A DNA stretch of 64,000 bases from Dorea_A amylophila (GCF_025567265.1 NZ_JAOQJW010000018.1:1-64000); one strand, 5' to 3'; shown: positions 16,425-26,111, counted from the first letter of the stretch. Numbers and translations: made by a program. Notes: generated by a model not told the origin, from the letters alone.

Positions 16425-19241
16425 ATGGAAGAACAGAGGAAGAAGATATTAATCGTCGATGATTCAGAAATGAACCGTGAGATTCTGGTGAGTATGCTCG
16501 AGGACGAATATGATCTGATACAGGCAGAGGACGGACAGCAGGCGGTTTATATTATGTCAGAACACCATATGGAATTATCCCTGCTGTTATTGGATATGAA
16601 TATGCCTGTAATGAATGGATATGAAGTGCTGCAGGTTATGAAAGAAAGACTATGGCTGGATCGTATACCGGTTATCAGTATCTCGGCAGATTCCTCTGAT
16701 GATAATATCGGACGCGCATATAAGCTTGGTGTAAACGATTATTTCTCACGTCCATTTGATGCGGCTGTTGTTTTGAGAAGAGTGCATAACACGATTGCAC
16801 TGCATGATAAATCCATGGGGAATTTTCAGGATACATTGGGAATGCTGTCAGATTTCTATTATGTAATATTGAAAGTCAACCTGACAACAGACAGTTATCT
16901 GATATTGAAAGACGGATTTGATGATCAGAAAAAATATTTCGACAGTTTGACCTCCTTTTCAGCGAGACTACGCGGCTTTGCGGACATGGATTGCATTTAT
17001 GAAGATGATAAAAAAGAATATCTTGAGTTTTGTAATATAAAACGTCTGAGAAAAGCGTTCGCAGGAGGAAACAGAAAAGAGATGATCCGTTATCGGCGGA
17101 AAGTGAAGGATGAATTCAAGTGGGTATCACTTACAATGATATGCAGTGAGGAATACGAAGATGATAATCAGATCGTGATGCTATATGTAAGGGATATTAA
17201 TGATGACTATCTGAAACAGCTGGATGAAGTCATGAGAAAGACGACGGATTCACTGGGAACGGTGACCGTAAATGTAAGTAAGGGAATGTGTATCTCCTGT
17301 GCAGTGAAGAATAAGAATATCAGAATCAGGGGAGAAAAGGAAAATCTGGACGATTACGTAAGAAGAATATCGATGTATGCGATCGGCTGTGAAGACAGAG
17401 TAAAAGCAAACCAGTTGTTTGTACAGGAAAATCTACTGAAAGAATTTGCAGCTGGGAGAACAATTATTTCGCTCGAAACAGTTGCTCAGGGAGATCAGGA
17501 TGAGAAGATTCGTATGTTCCGCATTACGATAGAGATGATCCGGAACTCTGTGACAGATGACATTGAAGGGGTGCTTTATTTTCAGGACATAACCGAAAGT
17601 TATCTGGCAGAAAAAATCCCACAGCTTCTTTACCAGAAGAATTTTGAAAAGGTTGCATTGATCGATGCTCGCAGAAATTTGATCAATATGGAATCGACAG
17701 AAGATTTTAATGCATACAGATATCTTCATACGAAGATCGATTATAATACGTATTGCCGGGAGATCCTGGGTGAAATGGTTCCGGAGCAGGAAAAAGAGCA
17801 TCTGAAGAAAAATACAGACATAGAAAAGATATGCAGGGAATTGAATCAAAATGGCCGTTATTCCTTTACAGTCCATCAGATCAGTGAGGATGGAGAGATA
17901 CGCCTGAAAGAGTTTAATTTCATGTATCTGTTCAGAGAACTGGGAATCATTCTGGCTGTGACAGAAGATATTACAGAGCTTTCCGGTACAGATATGCTGA
18001 CCGGCGGGTACAACAGACGGGGATTCATCCATAATTCGGAAAACATATTCCGGCACTGTGCCGACAGGACCGATTATGCAGTGTTGTACTTTAACGTCCG
18101 CAATTTCAAAGCAGTAAATGAGCTTTTTGGAATTGATACTGGTGATAGTGTGCTGCGCACAATTTATAAGAATATGCGATCATCCAGCCTGAAGCCATGC
18201 GTAGTGGCGAGAGTGGAGGCTGATCAGTTCACCTGCCTGGTAGAGAAAAAGAATCTGGATTTTGATGCGCTTTCCGGACTTTGCGAGTGGAATTTCACAA
18301 AGAAGGGAAAGACGATGCACATCTTCTGCGGTTGCGGAATTTTCTTTGTTGAAAATAAAGAAATGAGCATCAATGGTATGATCGACCGTGCGAAGCTTGC
18401 AAAAAAATATATTACAGATGAATATGTAAAACCATATAATATCTATGATGCATCGATGAAATCATATTACATCGATCGTGCGGAACTTGCAGGAGAACTC
18501 AGAAACGGACTGGCACAGGAACAGTTTAAAGTATATTATCAGCCGGTTGTAGATGCGAAGACCGGAGAGATCCGGTCTGCAGAAGCCCTGATCCGCTGGG
18601 TGCATCCAAAGAGAGGGTTCGTATCACCTGCCATATTTATTCCGGCATTAGAAGAGAGTGGTCATATCTCAGAACTGGATTTTTATGTGACAAAAAAAGT
18701 ATTTGAATTCATGCGGAAGCGATGCGAAGACGGTAAGAAAAATATTCCGATATCAATCAATTTGTCATGGATGGATTTTTATGATGAAAAGATGATGAAA
18801 TGGATCGAGGAAAATGTAGAGTCGTCTCAGAAGCTTGGAATCAAATCAAGATTTGAGATTACAGAGACATCGTTTGAGGCGATGAAGCAGAACCGCAATA
18901 ATATCCTGGAATCATTGCAGAAAAAAGGTGCGGTGACACTGCTGGATGATTTTGGAAGCGGATATTCTTCTTATGGTGTACTTCAGGACTATAATTTCGA
19001 TATTTTAAAGATCGATATGAGTCTGGTACGTCAGATTGAGACAAATCCGAAGTCGAGAAGCATCTTAAAATCTATCATTGCGATGGCTCATGAACTGGGG
19101 ATGCAGCTGGTGGCAGAAGGAGCAGAGACGGAAGAACAGATTGTATTCCTGAGGGAAAACGATTGTGATTGTATACAGGGATATTATTATTCCAAGCCGC
19201 TTCCGGAAGACGAATTTTTGGAATACCTTGGGGAAAATTAA
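16425..19241 (+). CDS. Response regulator with degenerate GGDEF and intact EAL domain
   Basis: A 938-residue signalling protein. The N-terminal receiver (1-125) has phosphoacceptor Asp57 and acidic Asp12/13, but the conserved Lys is Arg109 (SRPFD). A long middle region with PAS-like segments follows. A GGDEF domain (about 525-670) has the signature changed to EADQF, so it is unlikely to make cyclic-di-GMP. The EAL domain (about 690-938) keeps EALIRW, INLSWMDF, EITETSF, LLDDFGSGYSS, KIDMSLV, AEGAET and QGYYYSKP, so it should hydrolyse cyclic-di-GMP. No partner kinase is adjacent. Confidence 0.92.
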   Translation: MEEQRKKILIVDDSEMNREILVSMLEDEYDLIQAEDGQQAVYIMSEHHMELSLLLLDMNMPVMNGYEVLQVMKERLWLDRIPVISISADSSDDNIGRAYKLGVNDYFSRPFDAAVVLRRVHNTIALHDKSMGNFQDTLGMLSDFYYVILKVNLTTDSYLILKDGFDDQKKYFDSLTSFSARLRGFADMDCIYEDDKKEYLEFCNIKRLRKAFAGGNRKEMIRYRRKVKDEFKWVSLTMICSEEYEDDNQIVMLYVRDINDDYLKQLDEVMRKTTDSLGTVTVNVSKGMCISCAVKNKNIRIRGEKENLDDYVRRISMYAIGCEDRVKANQLFVQENLLKEFAAGRTIISLETVAQGDQDEKIRMFRITIEMIRNSVTDDIEGVLYFQDITESYLAEKIPQLLYQKNFEKVALIDARRNLINMESTEDFNAYRYLHTKIDYNTYCREILGEMVPEQEKEHLKKNTDIEKICRELNQNGRYSFTVHQISEDGEIRLKEFNFMYLFRELGIILAVTEDITELSGTDMLTGGYNRRGFIHNSENIFRHCADRTDYAVLYFNVRNFKAVNELFGIDTGDSVLRTIYKNMRSSSLKPCVVARVEADQFTCLVEKKNLDFDALSGLCEWNFTKKGKTMHIFCGCGIFFVENKEMSINGMIDRAKLAKKYITDEYVKPYNIYDASMKSYYIDRAELAGELRNGLAQEQFKVYYQPVVDAKTGEIRSAEALIRWVHPKRGFVSPAIFIPALEESGHISELDFYVTKKVFEFMRKRCEDGKKNIPISINLSWMDFYDEKMMKWIEENVESSQKLGIKSRFEITETSFEAMKQNRNNILESLQKKGAVTLLDDFGSGYSSYGVLQDYNFDILKIDMSLVRQIETNPKSRSILKSIIAMAHELGMQLVAEGAETEEQIVFLRENDCDCIQGYYYSKPLPEDEFLEYLGEN

Positions 19242-19293
19242 ACAACAGATCAGAATCAGATTTTGAAGATATAAGCTGTGTGAGTGTGAAAAC

Positions 19294-19338
19294 TCTCCGG
19301 AAATCTGCGCAAAAGTGTGGACTTCCGGGGATTTTTTT
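19294..19338 (+). terminator. Terminator of the GGDEF-EAL gene
   Basis: TCTCCGGAA pairs with TTCCGGGGA (one G-T) across a 20-nt, partly paired loop, followed by seven T. Confidence 0.7.
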
Positions 19339-19351
19339 GAGTGTATATTAG

Positions 19352-19363
19352 TTAGTATTCTAA
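19352..19363. promoter_or_regulatory. Upstream copy of the candidate MarR operator
   Basis: TTAGTATTCTAA differs by one base from the palindrome at 19449. The two sites are 97 bp apart and flank the promoter of the marR-ABC cassette. Confidence 0.45.
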
Positions 19364-19414
19364 ATAAATAAAATATAAAACAAACAATAAAAATATAAAA
19401 AAAATATAAAAACA

Positions 19415-19443
19415 TTGACAATATTGGTGGAAATGACTAATAT
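19415..19443 (+). promoter_or_regulatory. Promoter of the marR-ABC exporter operon
   Basis: TTGACA, 17 nt and TAATAT (continuing as TATAAT) lie about 40 bp before the TTG start of the regulator gene. Confidence 0.65.
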
Positions 19444-19448
19444 AATCG

Positions 19449-19460
19449 TTAGAATTCTAA
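19449..19460. promoter_or_regulatory. Candidate MarR operator over the transcription start
   Basis: TTAGAATTCTAA is a perfect 12-bp palindrome starting 3 nt behind the TATAAT, where a bound regulator would block initiation. Autoregulation is the usual mode for MarR proteins. Confidence 0.55.
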
Positions 19461-19482
19461 TTAATAAAAGGAGGTAGAGGAT

Positions 19483-19983
19483 TTGGAAAAAGATATGGGA
19501 ACGTCAACATTTTTTTCCGTATTTCAATTAATGAAATTTATGCAATATCAGTCAATGAAGCGTATGGAAAAAATGGACTTGAAACCAAGTCAGGCGGGAG
19601 TCTTGTTTTCGTTGAAACATTGGGGTGAACAGTCGCAGAAACAACTGGCAGAACGTGTCGGCATTACACCGCCATCCATGACTGTTGCGTTACGGAAGAT
19701 GGAAGAAAAAGGATATGTGACACGAAGACAGGATGAAAAGGATCAAAGAGTGGTGAAAATTCATCTCGCGCCAAAAGGAGAAGAATGTATAGAAGGAATT
19801 CAAAGAGTAATTTGTGAAATGGAAGAAATAGTTTATCAGGGAATATCAAGAGAAGAGATACTTCTGATGAAGCGCCTTCTGACAGAAATGAAAAACAATC
19901 TGTTGAACTCAAAGGATTTCAAAGGTGTGGATATGGATACGATCATAGAAAAGACATGTCCATCGGCACGTGGGAGTTTTTAG
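19483..19983 (+). CDS. MarR family transcriptional regulator
   Basis: A 166-residue winged-helix regulator. The recognition part shows QKQLAERVGITPPSMTVALRKMEEKGYV, and the wing DEKDQRVVKIHLAPKGEE with the conserved DxRxxxxxLT-like pattern (DQRVVKIHL). The start is TTG at 19483: AGGAGG lies 8 nt upstream, while the next ATG is 20 nt away. It heads a cassette with two ABC exporter genes and two TTAGNATTCTAA sites near its promoter, so it probably represses the exporter until a toxic ligand binds. Confidence 0.9.
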   Translation: MEKDMGTSTFFSVFQLMKFMQYQSMKRMEKMDLKPSQAGVLFSLKHWGEQSQKQLAERVGITPPSMTVALRKMEEKGYVTRRQDEKDQRVVKIHLAPKGEECIEGIQRVICEMEEIVYQGISREEILLMKRLLTEMKNNLLNSKDFKGVDMDTIIEKTCPSARGSF

Positions 19984-20063
19984 TAATAGAATATACAGAC
20001 GGAACTGGATAGGACAGATCCGTTGTATATAGATATGAATGCAGAAAGGAAAGACATAAGAAA

Positions 20064-22310
20064 ATGGGAAAATTATTTAAGTTTCTGAAACCATATGCAG
20101 CTGCTGTGGCAGCGATTATCTGCATACTGGTTGTCCAGGCTTATTGTGATCTGTCTTTGCCGACTTACACATCGGATATTGTGAATGTAGGTATCCAGCA
20201 GGGCGGCATTGATGAAGCTCTACCTGATACAATTTCCAAAAAAGATCTGAACCATCTGTTACTGCTGGTTCCGTCGGACAGACAGAAAATTGTAAAAAAC
20301 GCGTATACAGAGTCGGTGGAAAAATACGACTATAATGGTACTGTAATGGAATTAAAAGCTTCTGTGAAAGAGGATAAAAAGAAAGTGGACAGGCTTTCAG
20401 AGATTCTTGGAAAGCCAATGCTCATGGCAGCAGGATTTGATTCCGGCAGTGAGATGACACAGAAAATCGAAGAGCAGATGCGGACACAGATGTCTGGAAT
20501 TCCGAATGTTGATAAGATGGATATCTATGATATGTTGGAGTTTATGGGAGCTGAAGGCAGGAATGCGCTGATCGGACAGATGGATCAGCAGATGGATTCC
20601 ATGCAGGATTCAATTATTGCCCAGGCAGCAGCAGGGTACATTAAAGACGCTTACACCCATATAGGAATTGATACAGATCAGATCGAAACTACCTATATTT
20701 TACATACAGGAGCCAAGATGCTGGCACTTGCATTCCTCGGAATGGCAGCAAGTATACTGGTCGGACTGCTGGCATCACGTGTCGGTGCCGGTGTCGGACG
20801 CAGACTTCGTGAAAATGTATTCCGTAAAGTGGTTGGTTTCTCCAATGCGGAATTTGATAAATTCTCTACGGCATCACTGATTACAAGAAGCACGAATGAC
20901 ATTCAGCAGATCCAATTATTACTTGTTATGATCCTTCGGATGGTTCTGTATGCACCGATTATGGCAATCGGAGGAATCTGGAAAGTCTTTCATACGAATG
21001 TCGACATGTCGTGGATCATCGGACTTGCGGTTGCTGTTATTATAGTTATCGTAGGATTCTTATTCCTGGTGGTAATGCCGAAGTTTAAGCTAATCCAGAA
21101 TCAGGTTGACAAACTGAATCTTGTCAGCCGTGAAATTCTGACAGGACTTTCGGTTATCCGTGCATTTGGTACACAGAAGTACGAGGAAGAACGTTTTGAT
21201 GATGCAAATAAAGCACTGACAAAGACGAACTTATTTGTAAACCGCGCAATGACATTTATGATGCCGCTTATGATGTTCGTTATGAACAGTATTGCGGTCT
21301 TGATCGTATGGGTGGGTGGTCACAGCATCAATGACGGAGCAATGCAGGTTGGTGATATGATGGCATTTATCCAGTATACGATGCAGATTATCATGGCGTT
21401 CTTAATGATCTGTATGATCTCGGTTATGCTGCCAAGAGCAGCTGTATCTGCAGGCCGTGTAGACGAAGTACTGACAAGTGAGACTATGATCCATGATCCC
21501 AAGAACCCGTCACACATTCCGGAAGAAGGAAAAGGAAAGATTGTATTCGACCATGTATCGTTCCGTTATCCGGGGGCAGAAGAAGATGTCCTGCATGACA
21601 TTTCCTTTACCGCAGAGCCTGGAAAGACGACGGCATTTATCGGAAGTACCGGGTGTGGTAAGTCTACGCTGGTGAATCTGATTCCGAGATTCTATGATGT
21701 TACAGACGGTAAGATTACGATTGACGGAAAAGATATCCGAAATGTATCACAACACGAACTCCGGGAGAAACTGGGATATGTACCGCAGAAAGCTGTATTA
21801 TTCTCAGGCGATATTGCTTCAAATATCTTATATGGTAATCCGGATGGAAGTGAAGCCGAGATGACAGAGGCAGCAACGATCGCACAGGCAACTGAATTTA
21901 TTGAGCAAAAGAAGAAAAAGTATAAGAGTACCATTTCCCAGGGAGGATCGAATGTATCCGGAGGTCAGAAACAGAGACTTTCGATTGCAAGAGCGATAGC
22001 AAAACATCCGGATGTATATATATTTGATGACAGTTTTTCGGCACTGGATTATAAGACAGATGCAACACTTCGTGCAAAGCTGAAAGAGAAAACATCAGAA
22101 AGTACGGTTATGATCGTCGCACAGAGAATCAGTACGATTCTCCATGCAGATCAGATCATTGTGTTAGATGATGGTCAGATCGTCGGAAAAGGTACACATA
22201 AAGAACTGCTTAAGAACTGTGAAGCATATTATCAGATCGCATCTTCGCAATTATCAGAGAAAGAATTAGAAGAAGATCTTAAGGAGGTGGAATCATATGC
22301 CAAGAGGTAG
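20064..22310 (+). CDS. Heterodimeric ABC exporter, subunit with degenerate ATP site
   Basis: A 748-residue fused membrane-ATPase protein. The first two helices are split by a large soluble insertion (about 45-205), common in this Firmicutes group. The remaining helices follow to about 470, then the NBD. Walker A is GSTGCGKSTL and the signature NVSGGQKQR is intact. Walker B is IFDDSF, with Asp in place of the catalytic Glu, and the switch His is Gln (IVAQRIS). This is the typical non-hydrolysing site of asymmetric exporters such as BmrCD. It overlaps the partner gene by 14 nt. Confidence 0.92.
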   Translation: MGKLFKFLKPYAAAVAAIICILVVQAYCDLSLPTYTSDIVNVGIQQGGIDEALPDTISKKDLNHLLLLVPSDRQKIVKNAYTESVEKYDYNGTVMELKASVKEDKKKVDRLSEILGKPMLMAAGFDSGSEMTQKIEEQMRTQMSGIPNVDKMDIYDMLEFMGAEGRNALIGQMDQQMDSMQDSIIAQAAAGYIKDAYTHIGIDTDQIETTYILHTGAKMLALAFLGMAASILVGLLASRVGAGVGRRLRENVFRKVVGFSNAEFDKFSTASLITRSTNDIQQIQLLLVMILRMVLYAPIMAIGGIWKVFHTNVDMSWIIGLAVAVIIVIVGFLFLVVMPKFKLIQNQVDKLNLVSREILTGLSVIRAFGTQKYEEERFDDANKALTKTNLFVNRAMTFMMPLMMFVMNSIAVLIVWVGGHSINDGAMQVGDMMAFIQYTMQIIMAFLMICMISVMLPRAAVSAGRVDEVLTSETMIHDPKNPSHIPEEGKGKIVFDHVSFRYPGAEEDVLHDISFTAEPGKTTAFIGSTGCGKSTLVNLIPRFYDVTDGKITIDGKDIRNVSQHELREKLGYVPQKAVLFSGDIASNILYGNPDGSEAEMTEAATIAQATEFIEQKKKKYKSTISQGGSNVSGGQKQRLSIARAIAKHPDVYIFDDSFSALDYKTDATLRAKLKEKTSESTVMIVAQRISTILHADQIIVLDDGQIVGKGTHKELLKNCEAYYQIASSQLSEKELEEDLKEVESYAKR

Positions 22311-24111
22311 AGGTCATGGACCGAGAATGTCCAATGAAAAGGCAAAAGATTTTAAAGGTACGATGAAAAAGCTGATGGCATATTTGAGCGCATATAAGAT
22401 TGGAATATTTTTTGTGATTGTATTTGCCATCGGAAGTACGATATTTAATATCGTAGGACCGAAGATCCTTGGAAAAGCAACGACCGAGATATTTAAAGGT
22501 CTGGTCAGAAAAGTATCCGGCGGAGCCGGAATTGATTTTGACAAGATTGCACATATTGTACTGATTCTGTTATGCCTGTATCTGGCAAGCGCGGTGTTTT
22601 CATTCGTACAGGGATATATCATGACAGGAGTATCACAGAAGCTGACTTACCGTCTGAGAAAAGAAATCTCGGAGAAAATCAACCGCCTGCCGATGAATTA
22701 TTTTGATAAACAGACACATGGAGAGGTGTTATCCCGTATCACAAATGATGTAGATACCTTAAGCCAGAGTCTGAACCAGAGTGCAACACAGGTGATCACA
22801 TCGGTGACAACGATCATAGGTGTGCTGATCATGATGCTCAGTATCAGTCCGTTGATGACATTGGTAGCACTTCTGATTCTTCCGGTTTCAATGGGACTGA
22901 TTTCTATGATCGTAAAACGTTCGCAGAAGTATTTCATGAGCCAGCAGGAGTATCTGGGCCATGTAAACGGACAGGTAGAAGAAATCTATGGCGGTCATAG
23001 TATCATCAAAGCATTCAATAAAGAGGAGGATGTAATCGCTACATTCAAGCGGGACAATGATATTTTATATACTTCTGCATGGAAATCGCAGTTTCTTTCC
23101 GGAATGATGATGCCAATCATGCAGTTTGTCGGAAATCTTGGTTATGTCGGAGAAGTTATCCTGGGCGGTTATCTTGCTATGAAAGGAAGAATCCAGGTTG
23201 GTGATATCCAGTCTTTTATCCAGTATGTAAGAAGCTTTACGCAGCCGATCCAGCAGGTTGCGCAGGTGGCAAACATGTTACAGTCCACAGCTGCAGCATC
23301 TGAGCGTGTCTTCGAATTCCTTGAGGAGGCGGAAGAAGACCAGACAGTGGAACATCCGGCATGTATTGATGAAATGGAAGGAAGCGTAAGCTTCGAACAT
23401 GTTCATTTCGGATATAATCCGGATCACACGATCATCAATGATTTCAGTGTGGATGTAAAGCCGGGACAGAAGGTTGCGATTGTAGGACCTACCGGTGCAG
23501 GAAAGACGACGATCATCAAATTACTGATGCGTTTTTATGATGTTGGAAGTGGTTCGATCAAGGTGGACGGGCATGATGTCCGTGACTTTAACCGCGATGA
23601 TCTGAGAAAAATGTTCGGAATGGTATTACAGGATACCTGGCTGTTCAAAGGAAGTATCGAAGATAATATCCGTTATGGACGGCTGGATGCAACGCATGAA
23701 GAGGTAGTGGAGGCTGCAAAGGCAGCACGTGCACACCGTTTTATACAGACCCTTCCGGGTGGTTATCAGATGGAGTTAAATGAAGAAGCAAGTAATGTGT
23801 CACAGGGACAGAAGCAGCTCCTGACAATTGCAAGAGCAATGCTTGCAGATCCTAAGATACTGATCCTTGATGAGGCGACAAGTTCGGTAGATACAAGAAC
23901 CGAAATTCAGATCCAGAAGGCAATGGATCAGTTGATGAAAGGAAGAACCAGCTTTGTGATCGCACATAGACTGTCAACAATACGTGATGCAGATATGATT
24001 CTGGTTATGAAAGACGGAGATATCGTAGAACAGGGAAATCATGAAGAACTTCTTGCACAGAATGGATTCTATGCTGAACTGTATAATTCGCAGTTTCAAA
24101 GAAGTGCATAA
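22297..24111 (+). CDS. Heterodimeric ABC exporter, subunit with catalytic ATP site
   Basis: A 604-residue half-transporter with six membrane helices (about 35-325) and an NBD (about 365-600). Walker A GPTGAGKTTI, Walker B ILILDEATS with catalytic Glu, and switch His in VIAHRLS are intact. Its own signature is altered to NVSQGQ, which pairs with the degenerate site of the partner. It probably exports drugs or peptides and lipids. AAGGAGGTGG precedes the ATG inside the end of the upstream gene, indicating translational coupling. Confidence 0.93.
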   Translation: MPRGRGHGPRMSNEKAKDFKGTMKKLMAYLSAYKIGIFFVIVFAIGSTIFNIVGPKILGKATTEIFKGLVRKVSGGAGIDFDKIAHIVLILLCLYLASAVFSFVQGYIMTGVSQKLTYRLRKEISEKINRLPMNYFDKQTHGEVLSRITNDVDTLSQSLNQSATQVITSVTTIIGVLIMMLSISPLMTLVALLILPVSMGLISMIVKRSQKYFMSQQEYLGHVNGQVEEIYGGHSIIKAFNKEEDVIATFKRDNDILYTSAWKSQFLSGMMMPIMQFVGNLGYVGEVILGGYLAMKGRIQVGDIQSFIQYVRSFTQPIQQVAQVANMLQSTAAASERVFEFLEEAEEDQTVEHPACIDEMEGSVSFEHVHFGYNPDHTIINDFSVDVKPGQKVAIVGPTGAGKTTIIKLLMRFYDVGSGSIKVDGHDVRDFNRDDLRKMFGMVLQDTWLFKGSIEDNIRYGRLDATHEEVVEAAKAARAHRFIQTLPGGYQMELNEEASNVSQGQKQLLTIARAMLADPKILILDEATSSVDTRTEIQIQKAMDQLMKGRTSFVIAHRLSTIRDADMILVMKDGDIVEQGNHEELLAQNGFYAELYNSQFQRSA

Positions 24112-24156
24112 AAACAGGATCATTGCGTTAAAGATTACGGAATCCTTAAAGAGAAA

Positions 24157-24193
24157 TAAGGCGCTGTCAGAAGAAAATCTGACAACGCCTTTT
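24157..24193 (+). terminator. Terminator of the marR-ABC operon
   Basis: AAGGCGCTGTCAG pairs with CTGACAACGCCTT (one mismatch), followed by a short T run. Confidence 0.75.
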
Positions 24194-24485
24194 GAATATG
24201 CACGGAAACATGCCGGAAATAATCCGGATCGTTCTGCATTCATAACGTTTAGAGGGCAAAAAAGCGTATGTTACTATGCAAGGAAATATACGGTCAATAT
24301 CCATTGCATGAAATAAACGAATAAAATCAGAACGGGAAGATCCGGATTCTTTTAAAGAAAAATGAAAGTGTGTAAAAAAACTGCTACCTGACAGCCTTTT
24401 TACCTGTTTAAGATGAATGCTTTAAAGTAATTAAATTATATCATAAATATACAAAAAATATATAAAAATATACAAATAAAAAATA
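24194..24485. other. Intergenic stretch without a supported gene
   Basis: About 290 bp, A/T-rich at the right end. The only open frame (to 24316) runs through the terminator and has no ribosome site. Its short PFEYARKHAGNNPDRSAF segment faintly recalls the start of AMP-forming ligases and could be a decayed remnant. Confidence 0.5.
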
Positions 24486-24552
24486 AAGCAACGAAATGTG
24501 GCGTGAAAAAGAAGCACATATCTGCTCATGCATACCAGGTTTCGTTGCTTTT
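24486..24552 (-). terminator. Terminator of argG
   Basis: AAGCAACGAAA and TTTCGTTGCTT form a perfect 11-bp outer stem around a loop of about 45 nt, with T-rich sequence behind it on the minus strand. It is 10 bp beyond the argG stop codon. Confidence 0.6.
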
Positions 24553-24561
24553 TTGTAAAAG

Positions 24562-25788
24562 TTATTTCTGATTCTTATTTACGTTCTGCAGCTTCATTGC
24601 ACGAACTTTCAGCGGAAGTCCGAACAGGTTGATGAATCCACTAGCATCATGATGATCATACAGATCACCGGTTGTAAAACTTGCAAGAGACTCGCTGTAC
24701 AGAGAGTACGGAGAAGTGGTTCCGGCTTTTGTGATCGTTCCTTTATACAGTTTGAACTTCACTTCACCTGTTACATATTCCTGTGTGCTTTCAACGAAAG
24801 CCTGGATTGCCTCACGCAGCGGTGTGAACCATTTTCCTTCGTATACAATCTGGGCAAGCTTGTCAGCCATTTCTTTCTTCACTTCTGCTGTAGCACGGTC
24901 AAGAATAAGTTCCTCTAACTGCTGGTGAGCGGCATACAGGATTGTTCCGCCAGGTGTCTCGTATACGCCGCGGGACTTCATACCTACAACACGGTTCTCA
25001 ACAATGTCGATGATTCCGATACCGTGTTTTCCGCCAAGTTCATTCAGCTTGCGGATGATATCAGATACTTTCATTTCTTCGCCATTGATACTCTTAGGCA
25101 CACCTTTTTCAAAAGTCATAGTAACATATTCTGCTTTGTCAGGAGCTTTTTCCGGTGTGGTAGACATTACCAGAAGGTCATCGTAGTTAGGTTCATTGGA
25201 AGGATCTTCCAGTTCCAGACCTTCATGGCTGATATGCCATAAGTTACGGTCACGGCTATAGCTGTGCTTTGCGTCGAATGGGAGGTCGATTCCGTGTGCT
25301 TTACAGTAATCAATCTCGTCTTCACGTGACTGCATGGTCCAGATATCTGTCATTCTCCAAGGAGCAATGATCTTGATGTCTGGAGCAAGTGCTGTGATAC
25401 CAAGTTCAAAACGGATCTGGTCATTTCCTTTACCGGTAGCACCGTGGCAGATGGCAACAGCATTTTCTTTCCGTGCAATCTCCACGAGACGTTTTGCGAT
25501 TGCAGGACGGGCCATGGAAGTTCCGAGAAGATATTCATCTTCGTATACGGCATGTGCCTGAACGCAAGGTACAATGTAGTTATCAGCAAAATCATCTACG
25601 ATATCTTCGATATATAACTTGGCTGCGCCGGAAAGCTTTGCTCTTTCTTCCAGTCCATCCAGTTCTTCCCCCTGACCACAGTCGATACAGCAGCAGATAA
25701 CATCATAGTTAAATGTCTCTTTCAGCCATGGGATAATTGCTGTGGTATCAAGACCACCTGAGTATGCTAATACAACTTTTTCTTTCAT
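24562..25788 (-). CDS. argG: Argininosuccinate synthase
   Basis: A 408-residue enzyme joining citrulline and aspartate with ATP, the penultimate step of arginine synthesis. The ATP loop is AYSGGLDTTAI at residue 8. Further family motifs include CHGATGKGNDQIRFE and SYSRDRNLWHISHEGLELEDP. GGAGG lies 9 nt before the ATG. No argH follows: a terminator lies directly downstream, so argH is elsewhere. The five argC-argD genes are 4.5 kb away on the other strand. Confidence 0.97.
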   Translation of the reverse strand: MKEKVVLAYSGGLDTTAIIPWLKETFNYDVICCCIDCGQGEELDGLEERAKLSGAAKLYIEDIVDDFADNYIVPCVQAHAVYEDEYLLGTSMARPAIAKRLVEIARKENAVAICHGATGKGNDQIRFELGITALAPDIKIIAPWRMTDIWTMQSREDEIDYCKAHGIDLPFDAKHSYSRDRNLWHISHEGLELEDPSNEPNYDDLLVMSTTPEKAPDKAEYVTMTFEKGVPKSINGEEMKVSDIIRKLNELGGKHGIGIIDIVENRVVGMKSRGVYETPGGTILYAAHQQLEELILDRATAEVKKEMADKLAQIVYEGKWFTPLREAIQAFVESTQEYVTGEVKFKLYKGTITKAGTTSPYSLYSESLASFTTGDLYDHHDASGFINLFGLPLKVRAMKLQNVNKNQK

Positions 25789-25929
25789 CTTATATATCCT
25801 CCTACATGAAATATAGTTTTATCAATCGCTTTAAAATTATCTTCTCGTATACAGCCGGAAAAGTCAAGTCTTTCTTTTGACAGTGTGCGTTTGCGGCTGC
25901 AAGGAATACTATACACCTGATTTTATAAA

Positions 25930-26001
25930 TATGCAAGAAAAAACGAGAAAAAAGTTGGAAAATATGCAAATTAATGCATAAAAACAACAAAATGATGCAT
26001 A
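25930..26001. promoter_or_regulatory. Cluster of TATGCA/TGCATA half-sites upstream of argG
   Basis: Half-sites lie at 25930, 25963, 25975 and 25996; the middle two form TATGCA-N6-TGCATA. Arrangement and A/T-rich setting fit an ArgR-type operator, but this is inference. The 453-bp region 25789-26241 holds this cluster and the divergent promoter at 26112, and no convincing gene. Confidence 0.35.
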
Positions 26002-26111
26002 AAATAAGCGAAGAAGGATAGATGCGGAAAGGAGAATTTGTCTGTTGGGAAACATTACAAAAATGCAGAGATATATACTGTGAACAATCTTTAAAAATCT
26101 ATGGAAAAAGC

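Noticed and set aside
24041..24316. Open frame whose PFEYARKHAGNNPDRSAF part resembles the start of acyl/AMP ligases
   Set aside because: It begins inside the ABC gene, runs through the operon terminator, has no ribosome site and ends after about 40 similar residues. At best it is a decayed fragment.
24445..24485. A/T-rich repeats of ATATACAAA and ATATATAAA type before the argG terminator
   Set aside because: Low-complexity sequence without a clear unit or symmetry; not enough for an operator or repeat call.
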